This document shows positions 21,470 through 32,340 of a DNA stretch of 64,000 nt, piece by piece. Below the pieces are notes generated by a model. It was not told the DNA's origin, did not search any database, and worked only from the letters and a program-made list of their open reading frames with translations. Location: the NCBI GenBank assembly GCA_003339415.1, contig PDHQ01000036.1:37426-101425 (forward strand). Reading direction: 5' to 3'. The DNA is from Ophiocordyceps camponoti-saundersi (nom. inval.). Its lineage: Eukaryota; Ascomycota; Sordariomycetes; Hypocreales; Ophiocordycipitaceae. A program made the position numbers and the translations under genes. Every line of letters starts with the position of its first letter. The stretch's first letter is position 1.

Positions 21470-23008
21470 ATGAGCAAACGTAGCGCTGATCAAGTCGCGT
21501 TACCTGTCTCATCATCGAAGCGAATACACCTCGATGATGACAACAATGATAACGATGAAGCAGACGTCGGCCATGACCAAATCTCTTCGCCTTCCTCCCC
21601 GACCTCCACCGCCGAAGCTGAGACGCCTGCGACCGCAGTCACGACGCCTAGAAGCAAATTCCCCTCCGATCTCAAGACGCTGTCCTGCACATGGCCGGGA
21701 TGCCCCAAGACATTCAACCGCCCCGCCCGGTTAAGGGATCACCTGAATTCTCACGCCGACCACCGGCCTTTCAAGTGTACTTATGAAGGATGCGATAAGA
21801 AGTATGTCGAGAACAAGCATCTCAAGCAGCACGTCAAGGCATCCCACACCCAAGAAGCAAAGTACCTGTGTCCGAGACCAGGCTGCGGCAAGAGCTTCGT
21901 CACCGGCACCCGACTCAGGCGTCACCAGGCTGTACACGAGGGAGCCGACCGGTTCCGTTGCGGCGACTGCCATCAGAGCTTTCGAAAGAAGGAGACGCTG
22001 CACAAGCACGTTCGCCAGGACCACCTGCTTCTTCCCGCCCACGAGTGTCCCGAGCCGAACTGCGACGAGGCCTTCGACTCTAAGCCCAAGCTGCGCCGTC
22101 ACCACGCCAAGGCTCATGGCGAGATCAGGTTCTGGTGCGACGAGTGCGTCCCCTGCGCGGTCGAGGACGGCACCCTTCAACGCGTCGGCTTCACCACCCG
22201 CCTGCTGCTCGACGCCCACGTCAAGCAGGAGCACCAAAACTGCATCTTCTGCGATTACAAGTCTGCTACCCGGTGGGAACTGGAACAGCACGTCGAGGTG
22301 AACCACTCCGGGAAGTCGGTCGAGGATCGCAAACTCCACGACTGTAGCTTTGACGGCTGCGGGAAGAGTTTCACCAAGATTTCAGCCCTCAACGTACACG
22401 TTCGCTCCGCCCATCTCGGCGTCCGCTTCGTCTGTGGTGAAGTCGCCCTGTCTGGCACCCGCTTCGACGGCTGGTCCAACGCGTCCGGCTGCGGCGAGCG
22501 GTTCGTCAGCAAGGCGAGGCTGGAGGATCACGTCCGCTTCATACACCTCGGCCAGCCCCGCCCCAAGCTATCGCAAATAGAGCGGGAGGTCGACGACGCA
22601 GACTTTGTACTAGACCTCTGCGGTATCACCAATGAGGCGAAGAGGACGATCGCCTGTCCGCGTTGCCCGGAGCGCTTCATCCGCCATCACGACCTCAACC
22701 TCCATCTTTCAGCATGTCGCAAAGACGCCGAGGAAACGACGCTGACGGAGCTCATGCCGCACGCCGATACGCCTCCCCTTTCCGTCGACCCTCTTTTCGA
22801 CCATCAGATCTTGGCCCAGTCCGGTTGGGATGATGACGACGACGACGACGACGAAGACGAAGGCGTCTTCGCTGCTCAGATGGAGTACGAGACCCCAGCG
22901 GACGACTGGGCCATCGACGAGGCCGACATGCTTCTCCTGACGCGCGATCCCCCTCAGGACCTCGACCCGGACCTCTTCGATTCGGCGTCTGGCTGGGGTC
23001 ACGTCTAG
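21470..23008 (+). CDS. C2H2 zinc-finger protein, TFIIIA-like (5S rRNA transcription factor)
   Basis: Intronless; 512 residues from the ATG at 21470 (MSKRSADQVAL), with an in-frame upstream ATG at 21422 that would add 16 residues. After an acidic N-terminus there is a chain of about ten C2H2 fingers, beginning CTWPGCPKTFNRPARL, CTYEGCDKKYVENKHL, CPRPGCGKSFVTGTRL, then shorter CGDCHQSF and CIFCDYKS types and ending with CPRCPERF. Consecutive fingers with CxxxxC spacing, short TGEKP-less linkers and long insertions in later fingers are typical of fungal TFIIIA, which binds the 5S rDNA internal promoter and recruits TFIIIC. The acidic tail contains a run of nine Asp. Another multi-finger factor cannot be excluded without alignment. 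Confidence 0.82.
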   Translation: MSKRSADQVALPVSSSKRIHLDDDNNDNDEADVGHDQISSPSSPTSTAEAETPATAVTTPRSKFPSDLKTLSCTWPGCPKTFNRPARLRDHLNSHADHRPFKCTYEGCDKKYVENKHLKQHVKASHTQEAKYLCPRPGCGKSFVTGTRLRRHQAVHEGADRFRCGDCHQSFRKKETLHKHVRQDHLLLPAHECPEPNCDEAFDSKPKLRRHHAKAHGEIRFWCDECVPCAVEDGTLQRVGFTTRLLLDAHVKQEHQNCIFCDYKSATRWELEQHVEVNHSGKSVEDRKLHDCSFDGCGKSFTKISALNVHVRSAHLGVRFVCGEVALSGTRFDGWSNASGCGERFVSKARLEDHVRFIHLGQPRPKLSQIEREVDDADFVLDLCGITNEAKRTIACPRCPERFIRHHDLNLHLSACRKDAEETTLTELMPHADTPPLSVDPLFDHQILAQSGWDDDDDDDDEDEGVFAAQMEYETPADDWAIDEADMLLLTRDPPQDLDPDLFDSASGWGHV

Positions 23009-23907
23009 GATTCGATGACTGAGCCGGTTTTGCTCGAATGGCATGATCATGTAAAGGGGTATTATCATAAAAGGAGCGAGGTATTACTAGCCCTCCGTCC
23101 ATCCCTCGCATGAAGACGGCACCTAACGATATCCCAGTCTCGAGGCACGTCGTTTTCCCGATATCTGTAAGAGCCAGGTCGTTTCTGCTAGGAATCCGTT
23201 CAAGGACATGCCTATTAGGCCACTAGAGTAAATTCCAATAATAATAATAATCCGTTCAAGGACATGTATTACTGCAACAGCATCTGATGACACGTATCTA
23301 TCTATCTGTCTATCTACCTAGATTTCTCATACGCATAATAAGAAAACCATCATGCCTCAACAGCATCCTAGCAAGGATACCAAGCCCGAAGCCCCAACAA
23401 GGTGCCCCCTTCTCCCCATCTCCCTCATCCGTCCAAATTCCCAACAAGATACAAGATCCGCGCGTCGCAATACTCAAGCCGCAATTCTTCGACTCCATAT
23501 TGATTTCATTCGGCGTTCCTATTTTTTCTATCGTTCCCCTATCATTCGCTTCTTCTCTTCAATTGTTTGAGAACTCCAACGTCCCGTATATGTATTCCAT
23601 GTCTTGAGACCCCCTTTCCTCATGACAAAAAAAAAGCAAACATCGCTGCCGCTACCGACAATGAACGAGAGGGAAAAAAAGAGACAAAGGGAAAATAAAA
23701 GGAGGCGTTTGGACGTCAAAAAGGGGGTGAAGAGACAAGGGGAGTGAGAAAGAGGTGCGAGAAAAGGCGTCTGTTACACGTCTACAAGCCTGCGCCAGGA
23801 TCCCGTTCATAAAGACAAAAAGCCACTTCATGCAGGTGACAAGAGAGGAGCGGAAGGGGGGGAGACAGTTGGAAGAATAATGGATGACGAGAAAGGGAGA
23901 GATTCGC
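23009..23907. other. Intergenic region, no supported gene
   Basis: 0.9 kb between the TFIIIA-like stop and the ZRT3 stop (convergent). A short direct duplication TCCGTTCAAGGACATG occurs at about 23197-23212 and 23251-23266, separated by an (AAT)n run (about 23236-23250). (TATC)n occurs near 23296-23316. No ORF here looks real. Confidence 0.55.
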
Positions 23908-25634
23908 TCAATGGGCCGCAAAGAGGGCATTGCTGAAGCCCATGAGGACCATGCCGAGGAACCCGAAAAAAATACACAGGTTCCTATCATGGTTGAGACT
24001 CAGACTCTCGACAAAAAGCTGCAAGGCCACGCTGACCATGATGCCGGCGGTGGCGGCGAAGAGGCAGGCGTAGGCGACGGCGTCGGGCGTAAGGTGGGTA
24101 CGACTGGCGAGCCTGAACCAAAGGGCGGCGATGCCGGCGCCCATGGGCTGGGAGAGGCCGCCGAGGAGGGCGGACCAGAGCATGGCGCGCCAACGGGAGC
24201 CGAGGGCCATGTAGAGGGGCAGGGCCAGGGCGAAGCCCTCGGTAATGTTGTGGACGAAGAGGGCCATGAAGACGTTGAAGCCGAGCGCCGGGTTGGCGTG
24301 GTTGGTGGCGTACGTGATGAAGCCCTCCGGGAACTTGTGCAGGGCGATGGCGATGGAGGTCTGAAGGCCGATGGAAAGGAAAGCGTTTGTTGGGACGTGG
24401 TGGTGGTGTTGGGCTTCTGGGTCCTCGTCGTTTTCTTCTTGATCGAGGGAGATGCGGCGTGACTCGGAGTTGTGGTCGTGGTCATGGTGGTGGTCGTGAT
24501 CGTGGCTATCATCATGGTGGTGGTGTGAATGGTTGAGGAGGACGTGGGGGTTAAGATGGCCGTCCAAGGGATCCTCTTCGTCGTCTCGTAGGCCTGTGGC
24601 GTCGAGAGGCTCTCGCGAGGCTGCGCGACTGGTGCGGAAGAGAGGGCTGACCGGCTCGTCACCGACATGATGGTCCGGGAAGAGGCCGGTAGTGGTGCGC
24701 AGCGTCGTCGGTTGGCGCGAGTAGCGCTTCGTCGACAGGTGCTTGAAACATTCCTGGCCACAGGGATCGCTGTAGCCGTAGCACATGCCCTCCTCGTCGC
24801 ATCCGCATTTTGTGTCCTTGACAAAGGACATGACGCGCTTCTGTACGTGATACATGGAGGGACGGCGGGCGAGGGCCGAGTCGGTCGTCGTCGCCCGAGC
24901 GCGGCTAGCGGACGCGGCCGACTGATCCGTCACGACGAACTGCGGTGGCTCTTCATCGGTCTTGGCAAGTAATGGAGTGGCTTCCGAGGGTCGAGGGTCG
25001 TCATTTTTGGATGAGGGGCAGGCGGATGATGGGCGCGGTGAGAGCCGGCGACCGGCGCGTCCGACGCTGGACCGTCGGCGGGAGACACGGCCGTCGGCCT
25101 GAGCATCGGCCTCGGCATGTGAATGATCGCAGTCGACGACGTGGGAGGGCATGTACTGATGCAACACGCGGGAGACGACCTGAATGCCGAAGAAGCCGGC
25201 GCAGAAGCAGGCCATCATGACGAAGCCGGCGCGTTGGTCGTCCCAGCCGCCGTCGTGGGTCAGGTACTCCTTTGACTCGGGGAGCATGCTGAAGAGGGAG
25301 GAGAAGAGCTAGGATTGTCAATCAGGAGAAGAGTATAAGCAAGCGGAATAAACAGGAGGGCGGACCATGACGCCGAAGCTGAGGCTGAGAGACGAGGCCA
25401 GGAAGACGTTGCTATCCTGGATGCGAAAGTGGCGCTTCCCCGGGAGGAGACGGACGACGACATCGACGCAGATGATGGAGGCGCCGAGGACGCATGCTTT
25501 TCGTTTTGGGTTGCAATGGTCAGCGGTTACTACCTAATGATCGAGGGCGTTGAAGAAGACGAACCGACGCCGCTGACGATGGCCATGATCCAGCCTCGGG
25601 TATCATTGTCGAGGCGGCTGGCGACCAGCTCCAT
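23908..25634 (-). CDS. ZRT3: ZIP-family zinc transporter, Zrt3-like
   Basis: Three exons: complement of 25565..25634, 25366..25496, 23908..25308; 533 residues. Joining gives MELVASRLDNDTRGWIMAIV, a membrane segment GASIICVDVVVRLL, and LFSSLFSMLPESKEYL. ZIP transporters move zinc into the cytosol; the Zrt3 subgroup exports it from the vacuole. Seen: eight plausible membrane segments in two groups, a long central hydrophilic loop with a Cys-rich patch (KCGCDEEGMCYGYSDPCGQECF) and a His/Asp run near 24430-24540, then the conserved metal-site helices HKFPEGF and HNITEGFALALPLY. Both introns have GT/AG ends and keep frame. The annotated start follows a CTAGATT context. Divergent from the His-rich surface protein 2.1 kb away. 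Confidence 0.9.
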
Positions 25635-25817
25635 AATCTAGAGCTTCGGGGAAATAGTATGGATGAAGATGAGATATGGTGGAGCTGGTTATGGAGAAGG
25701 GGGACCGTTATGGACGAGCAGTGGAGGCGGGTGTGAAGAAGGAGGAGGATGACTTGAGAAGCTGGCAGACGCTAGTCTCGAAACGTCGTGTGTTGACGAC
25801 GAGGAGAGGATAGAAAC

Positions 25818-25854
<37 letters not shown>

Positions 25855-25868
25855 GAGAGAGAGAGGGT

Positions 25869-25906
<38 letters not shown>

Positions 25907-27738
25907 GATTTAGAAGTCAGAAACAGAGAGAGAGAGAAGAAGAGGAAGAGGAAGTGGAAGAAACAGGAGAGGGAGGGGGGGGGGGGAAGGAGACAGAAGG
26001 AGCCGATGGGGGAAAAGAGAAAGAGACGATATTTATGAGAAGCGAAGAGAGAGGGAGAGAGACAGGAAAAGAAGTAGAGGAAGAGGAAGAGGAAGTAGAA
26101 GAAGAGAAAATGGACCGGCGAGCTCTATCACCTGTCTGTCTAGTATGTGCTATCCGCTACCACCTACGGAAAACAGCGAGAGAGAGAGAGAGGCGGTCGC
26201 AACGGAGTCGGAGGCGTCGCACGGGCGAGCCATCCGGGTTCATGCGCCATGCAGGACGAGAAGAAGGAAAGAAAGTCAAGTACCTGCCTAGCTAACTTGG
26301 GTGGTTAGGTACGGATAGGTAGGTTGGCCAGTATCCGTAGACATGAAAGGAATCAAAGGAGAGAGAAGAAGAGAAATTGAAATAGATTGCATTGTTACTA
26401 AAGGAAGAAGAAAGGAGAAGATCCTGACCAGGTCCTACCTAACAAAAGGGAAGGGGAGAGGGGGGGGGGTGGGAGAGGGAGGGAATCGGGGGGCTCGGAG
26501 GACGAGGAGAGAGGGAGGGGGGTGCGAATCCTTGCGGCTCGGCCCGGGGGGCTTCTCTTCTTCTCTTTCTTCTCACTTACACAGACACAAAGGGAGGGAG
26601 TGCTCAGCCTCGTCGGTGAGGCTGCGTACTACACACACTACAGCAGGTCTACGGATAATCCATACAGGATACATATATCCGTAGGCGGCCATCAAGGTCG
26701 TTGTTGTTAGCCTCGGATTAGCTGCTTGGATCAAAGAGGTTCTCACTTTATTAGACGCGGTGTAACGTGTTTGTAAAGGTTGTAGTTTCGGCATGCTGTC
26801 GAAGGAAAAAAGGATTAATGATCATTTGTAGCGCCCCTTTTTTTCACTTTCTTTTAATGAAATGCATGTCATCCTTTTTTTATATTAATTATCAAGCGAG
26901 TCACCTGTCCTTGATGTTGGAGATGTCGTGTTCAAGGAGAGGGAGAAGAGCTGGCGTGGGGGAAATCATCTCCGTCAGTTTGAGGTAACGCGGGAGTATC
27001 GGTACATAGGGCTATCCTTTATGCGCGTGCGTGGGGGTTCGATCCTCGGCCGCATGGTATCGAGATCTATGCCCAGCATGTGCGTACGGATACAGACATG
27101 CAGACATACTCCGTACAGACAGACATACAGGCCATGCATGCAATGAAGAAAAAGAAAATTTAAACCAAAGCCTCCGAATCGTCGTCCGATTTTTCTTTAT
27201 TTCCTTTTCATGAACCTGTTTGAAGCACTTACATACACACGGTGACCTACCTCCCCGCCATACCTCTAGAGAGGGGGTGGCACGACGCCCATGTGCGTCC
27301 AAGTCGGAGAGACCAACAGGGTGCATGTAAATCAGCCGGTACCCGCTACTCTCTCGCTACTTCCGCGCGTCCTTACGGGGATCCGGGGAAGAGGGTATCC
27401 TCACATTGTATTATTCCCATGCCATACCATGCCATACCATGCCATACATACCTAGCATGTATGCGCTGATATTAAAAATATGATGGATACTTTTTTTCAC
27501 ACCTATCCCACTCGTATGCGTGTATTTCAAAGGGGAAGGAGAGGGGGTATGATGAGGGGAGGAGGGGGCGTTGAAATTTCTCTTATATAGCAGAGTGCCA
27601 GAGATGCAACTCTCTCCTCACCTTCCCTCATCTCCAACCCTCATCCGTCGTCTAATTCCCTTCTTCCTTTCTTTTTTTCCATCATCAACGTAACGAAACA
27701 TCACACACACACAAAAAAGAACATCCTCAACCGACATC
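25635..27738. repeat. Low-complexity divergent intergenic region
   Basis: 2.1 kb. (GT)n at about 25820-25851 passes into a purine-only-like (GA)n/(GGA)n region to about 26120, with a poly-G run near 25976-25987. More purine-rich DNA lies at 26345-26540 with a second poly-G at 26460-26470. A 10-bp tandem repeat GCCATACCAT occurs near 27418-27448. ORFs here are only translations of the repeats. Confidence 0.7.
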
Positions 27739-28206
27739 ATGTATCTCCGTACTCTTCTTTCCTTGAGCTTCCTCGCTCTCGTCACGGCCGTCCCCCAGGC
27801 TACCACTACGACGGCACTTTCGGCCACCAGCGGGACAACGACCGATATGTCGGCGCAGACGATGACGGCTAGCGATGTGACGCAAAACCACCACCATCAC
27901 AGCGACGACGACGACAACGATCACGGCCATAACAACCACGCCGGCACAACTTGCTCCCCTCACAAGGACCACTGGCACTGTCCCGCCGGCGTGCCCTCAC
28001 CGACGACGCCGCCTCCCTCCGCGTCTTCTTCGGCCGCAGCTGGGAGGGCCTCGTCCAGCTCTGGCTCTGGTTCTGCGGCCAGGGCTTCCTCTTCCACGTC
28101 TACCGGCACCAGTAGCAGTCCCAGCAGCACCGGCGGCGCCGCACAGCTGTTGGTGTCGGGGGGTGCCGCTTATGCCGTTCTCGGCGCCGTGGCTCTCCTC
28201 GTCTGA
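27739..28206 (+). CDS. Secreted His/Asp-rich, probably GPI-anchored cell-surface protein
   Basis: Intronless, 155 residues. Signal peptide MYLRTLLSLSFLALVTAVP. Then a Thr/Ser-rich stretch, a histidine/aspartate cluster (NHHHHSDDDDNDHGHNNH), and a short cysteine motif CSPHKDHWHCPAGVP. A long Ser/Thr/Ala region follows, and the C-terminus is hydrophobic (LLVSGGAAYAVLGAVALLV) with small residues just before it (STGGAA), fitting a GPI-attachment signal. The C-x-P-H-x-D-H-W-H-C-P core recurs in small fungal wall proteins of unknown role. The His/Asp cluster suggests divalent-metal binding; its nearest neighbour upstream is the ZIP zinc transporter, which may be meaningful. No enzymatic motif is seen. 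The start is preceded by a CT-rich leader typical of highly expressed fungal genes. Confidence 0.8.
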   Translation: MYLRTLLSLSFLALVTAVPQATTTTALSATSGTTTDMSAQTMTASDVTQNHHHHSDDDDNDHGHNNHAGTTCSPHKDHWHCPAGVPSPTTPPPSASSSAAAGRASSSSGSGSAARASSSTSTGTSSSPSSTGGAAQLLVSGGAAYAVLGAVALLV

Positions 28207-28876
28207 TGATTCTCCGAGTCATCGACGATCTGAAAGCCAGGAGAAAGGTGGGAAAGAGAAGGAAAACAGACTGTAATCAACATGGTCAACAGGAAGTTTG
28301 TTCTCGAGATGATGGATGAAACATGTTTTTTCATAGCTATTAATCATAGTAATCTCTTGACCACCAAAGAAATCCCCAATCAAGCCAAGGCATTCACTCA
28401 CACTACCGCATTCATCGAGTCACAGTGAAGATGTAAATCATGACAGTAGAGTCACGTTAAAGAGTCAAAAACCCCATGACGCCGACTTCACGATCATGTA
28501 CGGATTACACACGTATTTAAATGCTGTAGAAAGATGACTAAGTCCATCCCGCGCGTTACGGATCACGGGCCGGTTCCCCCCCCCCCCCCCTCCCACCCGT
28601 TATCGTCAGCCGGTAGAAGCTGGCTGCAGATACAACGCTAAAGACAAGGGGAAGAGAAAGAAAAACCCACCCGATTCAGAACCTCGTGCCAGCACCGCCC
28701 AACCTGTCTCGAGACTCTCCATCCTCGTGAGATCTCCGTCTTCCCCCCTCCCCTTTCTGATGATTCACTAAAGGAATCACACAGACAGAGTAAATGAGAA
28801 GAAGAGAATAGGGAAGGGGGAAAGAAAAAAAAAAGTCGCGCTATAAATGCGTGGTTCTGCCTCCAATCAGATCACC
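28207..28876. other. Intergenic region upstream of NUC1
   Basis: 670 bp with a poly-C run (about 28576-28590) and purine-rich stretches. A TATAAA at 28842-28847 overlaps the first in-frame ATG (28847), which argues that translation of NUC1 starts at 28877. Confidence 0.5.
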
Positions 28877-29947
28877 ATGTCAAAGTCTACCCTCGCCATG
28901 TTCGCCGCTCTCGGTGCCGGAGGAGGCGCCGCCTTGACGGCCGCCGTCTACTCACTTCGCTCAAGCTACAAGGCCTCCCAAGATACATCGTCACCGTCAG
29001 CTTCATCCACAACACCACACCCTTCGTCGCGACCCTCAGCGGCGGACATCTTCTCCGCCCCGTCTCCTATTCCCAATACTATAGCCGGCGCGTCAACGGC
29101 AGCGAAAATAGCCAGCGGACCGGTCGACCCAGCCGGCCTCTTCGAATACGGCTTTCCAGGTCCGGTATCAGATCTCGCCATTCGCTCGGCCTTGGTATCG
29201 AGTTATGACCGTCGGATGCGTAACCCGCATTGGGTAGTCGAGCACATCACGCCAGCTTCTCTTGCTCTACGCGACGCGGACCGTCGCTCCAGCACGTTTT
29301 GCGAAGACGATGCCGTCCCGTCCAAGTTTCGGGCCCTGCTACGGGATTATTTCCGCAGCGGCTACGATCGAGGCCATCAGGTTCCCGCCGCAGATGCGAA
29401 ATGGTCACAGCATGCCATGGACGACACCTTTTACCTGACCAACATGTGTCCCCAGGTCGGCGAGGGCTTCAATCGTGACTACTGGGCTCATTTCGAGGAT
29501 TTCTGCCGTCGTCTGACCGTTCAGTATCCTTCCGTCCGGATAGTCACCGGACCGCTTTACCTCCCCCGCAAAGACCCGGCCGATGACAAGTGGTACGTCC
29601 GCTACGAGATGATCGGCAGCCCCCCCTCCGTCGCCGTCCCCACGCACTTCTACAAGGTCATCTTCGCCGAGGACGGAAAGGTAGGCGGCAAAGTCGCCAT
29701 CGGCGCCTTCGTTCTTCCCAACGCGCCCATATCCAACGATAAGCCCATCACCGACTTCGAGGTCCCCGTCGAGGCCGTCGAACGTGCCAGTGGTCTCGAG
29801 TTCGCTACCAAGCTGCCCGTTCAGAGGAGGCGCAGGCTCTGCGCTGATACCGCCTGCGCCCTGGTCATTCGTGACTACGCTGCGAGGCAACAGGCCTTTG
29901 CCAAGAACGACGGCAAGCGCGCTATTGCCTCGCCGCCCAAGTCGTGA
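28877..29947 (+). CDS. NUC1: Mitochondrial DNA/RNA non-specific nuclease Nuc1 (endonuclease G)
   Basis: Intronless, 356 residues from the ATG at 28877; the ATG at 28847 lies on a TATA box and is rejected. EndoG nucleases of the beta-beta-alpha metal family reside in the mitochondrion and degrade DNA and RNA. The N-terminus (MSKSTLAMFAALGAGGGAAL) is a hydrophobic mitochondrial/membrane signal as in yeast Nuc1. Core: YDRRMRNPHWVVEHIT, then DRGHQVPAADAK containing the catalytic His (D164-R165-G166-H167; canonical proteins usually read DRGHxAPA), and FYLTNMCPQVGEGFNRDYW with the metal-binding Asn. TGPLYLPRKD and PTHFYKVIFAEDG complete the fold. Convergent with PFS2. Confidence 0.94.
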   Translation: MSKSTLAMFAALGAGGGAALTAAVYSLRSSYKASQDTSSPSASSTTPHPSSRPSAADIFSAPSPIPNTIAGASTAAKIASGPVDPAGLFEYGFPGPVSDLAIRSALVSSYDRRMRNPHWVVEHITPASLALRDADRRSSTFCEDDAVPSKFRALLRDYFRSGYDRGHQVPAADAKWSQHAMDDTFYLTNMCPQVGEGFNRDYWAHFEDFCRRLTVQYPSVRIVTGPLYLPRKDPADDKWYVRYEMIGSPPSVAVPTHFYKVIFAEDGKVGGKVAIGAFVLPNAPISNDKPITDFEVPVEAVERASGLEFATKLPVQRRRRLCADTACALVIRDYAARQQAFAKNDGKRAIASPPKS

Positions 29948-30375
29948 TCTCGTCCACAAGGAGGGAGAAGGGGGGGAGAAGGAGGAGGAGAGATGAGGAG
30001 GAGGTGGTGGTGGTGGAAGAAGACGGGGGGAAGAGGATAAAGAGGTGGTCGGACGGCGACGCATCCAATCGCCGCATCTTTTATATTTCCTGCCTTGATG
30101 GGCGCTTTAGATTTTGTTTTCATTTTTCTTCTCATTTCACCTTCAAGCATCACCTAGAGCCTTGCAAAAGCATGCTCGCTGTTTTTGCCTGTCTAATATT
30201 CTCCTTCCCCCCCATTCAAGCCGCTGTCCGACATGAACACCAAACCCCTTGTCGCCAAGCTTCCTTTGGGAGAGGGTATCACAGCGAACTCTCTCTCTCC
30301 CTCTCTCTCGACGCCCATAAAACAAAAGAATTATGCCCAGAGGAATAGCCAAAGACAGCTCCCCACTCCTTCACT
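29948..30375. other. Convergent intergenic region
   Basis: 428 bp between the NUC1 and PFS2 stops. Purine-rich near 29960-30040 (GGAGGAGG runs), CT repeats near 30290-30310. Nothing else recognised. Confidence 0.5.
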
Positions 30376-32340
30376 CTAGCGTGCTCGGGTATATTTTCCC
30401 TGTCTCTGCTCCTGACGAAGGCTCTCCTCCTGGCTAGGGAGAGGAGCTCGTCGTCTGCCGCCACCACCGCTGCCGTCCGCCTTGTCCAAGTCCGGTTGCT
30501 GCAGCGGCACCGGCAGCGGAAAACTGCCCGGCGGGAGGATGAGCCCGGGCGGTAGCTGCCCAGGCGGTGGCAGAGGCACGCCCGCCTTCTTCATCATTTC
30601 CATCAGCTGCGCGGGGTCAGGTGGCTTGTTTGGATCCAGGCCGGGTAGGGGAGGTGGAGGAGCGCCGCCGAGGCCGGGCAGAGCGAATGGCGGCGGCGGC
30701 GGTAGCGGAGGCGGCGCCGTGGATCCATGTGCCCCGACGCCAGGGATCGGCGGCGGGGGAGGAGGCAACGGCGGCGGCGCAGCACCCGAGCCGAGACCCG
30801 GGACCATGCCACCGCCCAGCGGAAGGCCGGGTATGCCTGGTAAGCCGGCAGGCGCACCCCGAAGAGCGTCCTGATCGACCAAGGCGTCCAGCTCGTCCTC
30901 CATCTCTTGCTGCTCCTCTTCCTGTCTTTGTCGTCGGTTGCCGCGCCGGTCCCACGTGCCCTGCGCCTCGGCCGCCGCCTCGCCAATGTGATAGCGGTCT
31001 TGAAACACGTCGGTCTCGCCGGGACGGGCACGGGTCCAGAAGCGCGTGATTCGGTCGTTAGACCCAGTCGCGAGGATGTGGCCCAGCGGGTGCCAGTCGA
31101 GCGACCATATGGCGTAGTCGTGCGCATAGGCCAACCGGTGCGAAGGCCATACCGACTGCGCCGGCGCCGTGGCCGGATCCAGGCTGTCGTACGGCGCCAC
31201 CGTCAGCGCTTGGCCGGGAGGCGGGTTAGGCGTGTCGAGCAGGTAGTGAAACAGCGTTCCGTCCATGCCGCCGGTGGTGAGCAGGTTCGGGTGGATTGGG
31301 TGAAATGTCAGCGTGGCGATGTCCTTTTCGTGGCCCTTGAGCAGACAGATGTCGCGCATCATGCGGAGGTCGAAGACGCGGGCCGTCTGGTCGCGCGCCG
31401 ATGTCGCGAGGCACATGCCGCGCACCTTTTCAAACATGACCTTGGTGATGGTGCTCTTGTGGCCGTGGAGCGTCGTGAGACAGCGACTGGTACGGGGGTC
31501 CCAAAGCTTCACCAGGTGGTCCTTAGAACCCGACACGAGGAGGCCCTTGGTCGGGTGCCAGTCGACGCTCTTCGCATCCCATCCATGGCCTTCGAGCTTA
31601 GATTCCATCTGGCCGAGGGCGAAATCAAAAACCTTGAGCGACGAGTCATCCGAGGCGCTCACGAACTTGGAGTCGTTGGGGCTGAAGGCGAGGTCTCGAA
31701 TCGGGTCCGAGTGCGCGTTGATGCTCTGAACGTTGTTAAAGTTGGGCTGCCAGTATTTAATCAGACCGTCGTGGTCACCAGAGATGAGCCAGTCATCACT
31801 ATGCGAATACTCAAGTGCCCGGATGGCCGAGTCGTGAGCTTGCATTATAGTCTCGAAGTTGAAGCCGGTGCCATTCCAGAGGGTGAACTCGCCGCTCGTA
31901 GAGGCCGTCAATAGACGACGCCCTTCAGGCGTCCAGCGAACGACATTGATGGGATGCTTGATTTTGTTTAACGAGGAGTGTAAATGTTTGGAAGGTATAC
32001 TATCGGAGGCTGATGTCGGTCGTCCAGCTGGGGGTATCATCTGCAATCGATCAGCTTCCAGCAAAAGCGCGATACCAGTCCAGAAACGAGGCCTACGTCG
32101 ACGATGTAGCTCGCGCTTGGCCGCTCGGCCTCGCCATCGTAGCCACCTTTGTAGTTTGCGGTTCGATGGCGCTGCCAGTGGGTGACGGTGGCGCTGTAGT
32201 CGGTGACGGGCCCTGGCGACAGGCGTAAGTCCCTTGCCCGCAGACGAACAGTTGGACCACTCACTTCTGCCCCTAACTTTGAGATAAGCTCCGTCTCCGC
32301 CGCTCCTGTCGCCGTGGTCACCACGAGGCTCGTAGGCCAT
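30376..32340 (-). CDS. PFS2: Polyadenylation factor Pfs2 (WDR33 homologue)
   Basis: Three exons: complement of 32265..32340, 32097..32212, 30376..32040; 618 residues. Introns of 52 and 56 bp were set by family sequence: [15 protein letters not shown] across the first junction and [13 protein letters not shown] across the second. Reading straight through without splicing keeps an open frame but gives nonsense. Pfs2 is a WD40 subunit of the cleavage and polyadenylation factor (CPF) and, as WDR33, contacts the AAUAAA signal. Seen: [40 protein letters not shown] and seven WD repeats (for example [40 protein letters not shown]). The C-terminus is a long Pro/Gly-rich low-complexity tail ([10 protein letters not shown] runs). 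An E-box TCACGTGA lies 233 bp upstream. Confidence 0.96.
   Translation of the reverse strand: MAYEPRGDHGDRSGGDGAYLKVRGRSEWSNCSSAGKGLTPVARARHRLQRHRHPLAAPSNRKLQRWLRWRGRAAKRELHRRRRPRFWTGIALLLEADRLQMIPPAGRPTSASDSIPSKHLHSSLNKIKHPINVVRWTPEGRRLLTASTSGEFTLWNGTGFNFETIMQAHDSAIRALEYSHSDDWLISGDHDGLIKYWQPNFNNVQSINAHSDPIRDLAFSPNDSKFVSASDDSSLKVFDFALGQMESKLEGHGWDAKSVDWHPTKGLLVSGSKDHLVKLWDPRTSRCLTTLHGHKSTITKVMFEKVRGMCLATSARDQTARVFDLRMMRDICLLKGHEKDIATLTFHPIHPNLLTTGGMDGTLFHYLLDTPNPPPGQALTVAPYDSLDPATAPAQSVWPSHRLAYAHDYAIWSLDWHPLGHILATGSNDRITRFWTRARPGETDVFQDRYHIGEAAAEAQGTWDRRGNRRQRQEEEQQEMEDELDALVDQDALRGAPAGLPGIPGLPLGGGMVPGLGSGAAPPPLPPPPPPIPGVGAHGSTAPPPLPPPPPFALPGLGGAPPPPLPGLDPNKPPDPAQLMEMMKKAGVPLPPPGQLPPGLILPPGSFPLPVPLQQPDLDKADGSGGGGRRRAPLPSQEESLRQEQRQGKYTRAR

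Noticed and set aside
25822..26295. 157-codon Glu/Arg-rich ORF
   Set aside because: Translation of the (GT)n and (GA)n microsatellites.
27030..27056. tRNA T-arm-like GGGGGTTCGATCCTC
   Set aside because: No matching acceptor stem, D-arm or anticodon loop in the flanking 80 bases.
30907..31914. 335-codon ORF opposite PFS2
   Set aside because: Val/Arg-rich reverse translation of WD40 repeats; PFS2 is the real gene.
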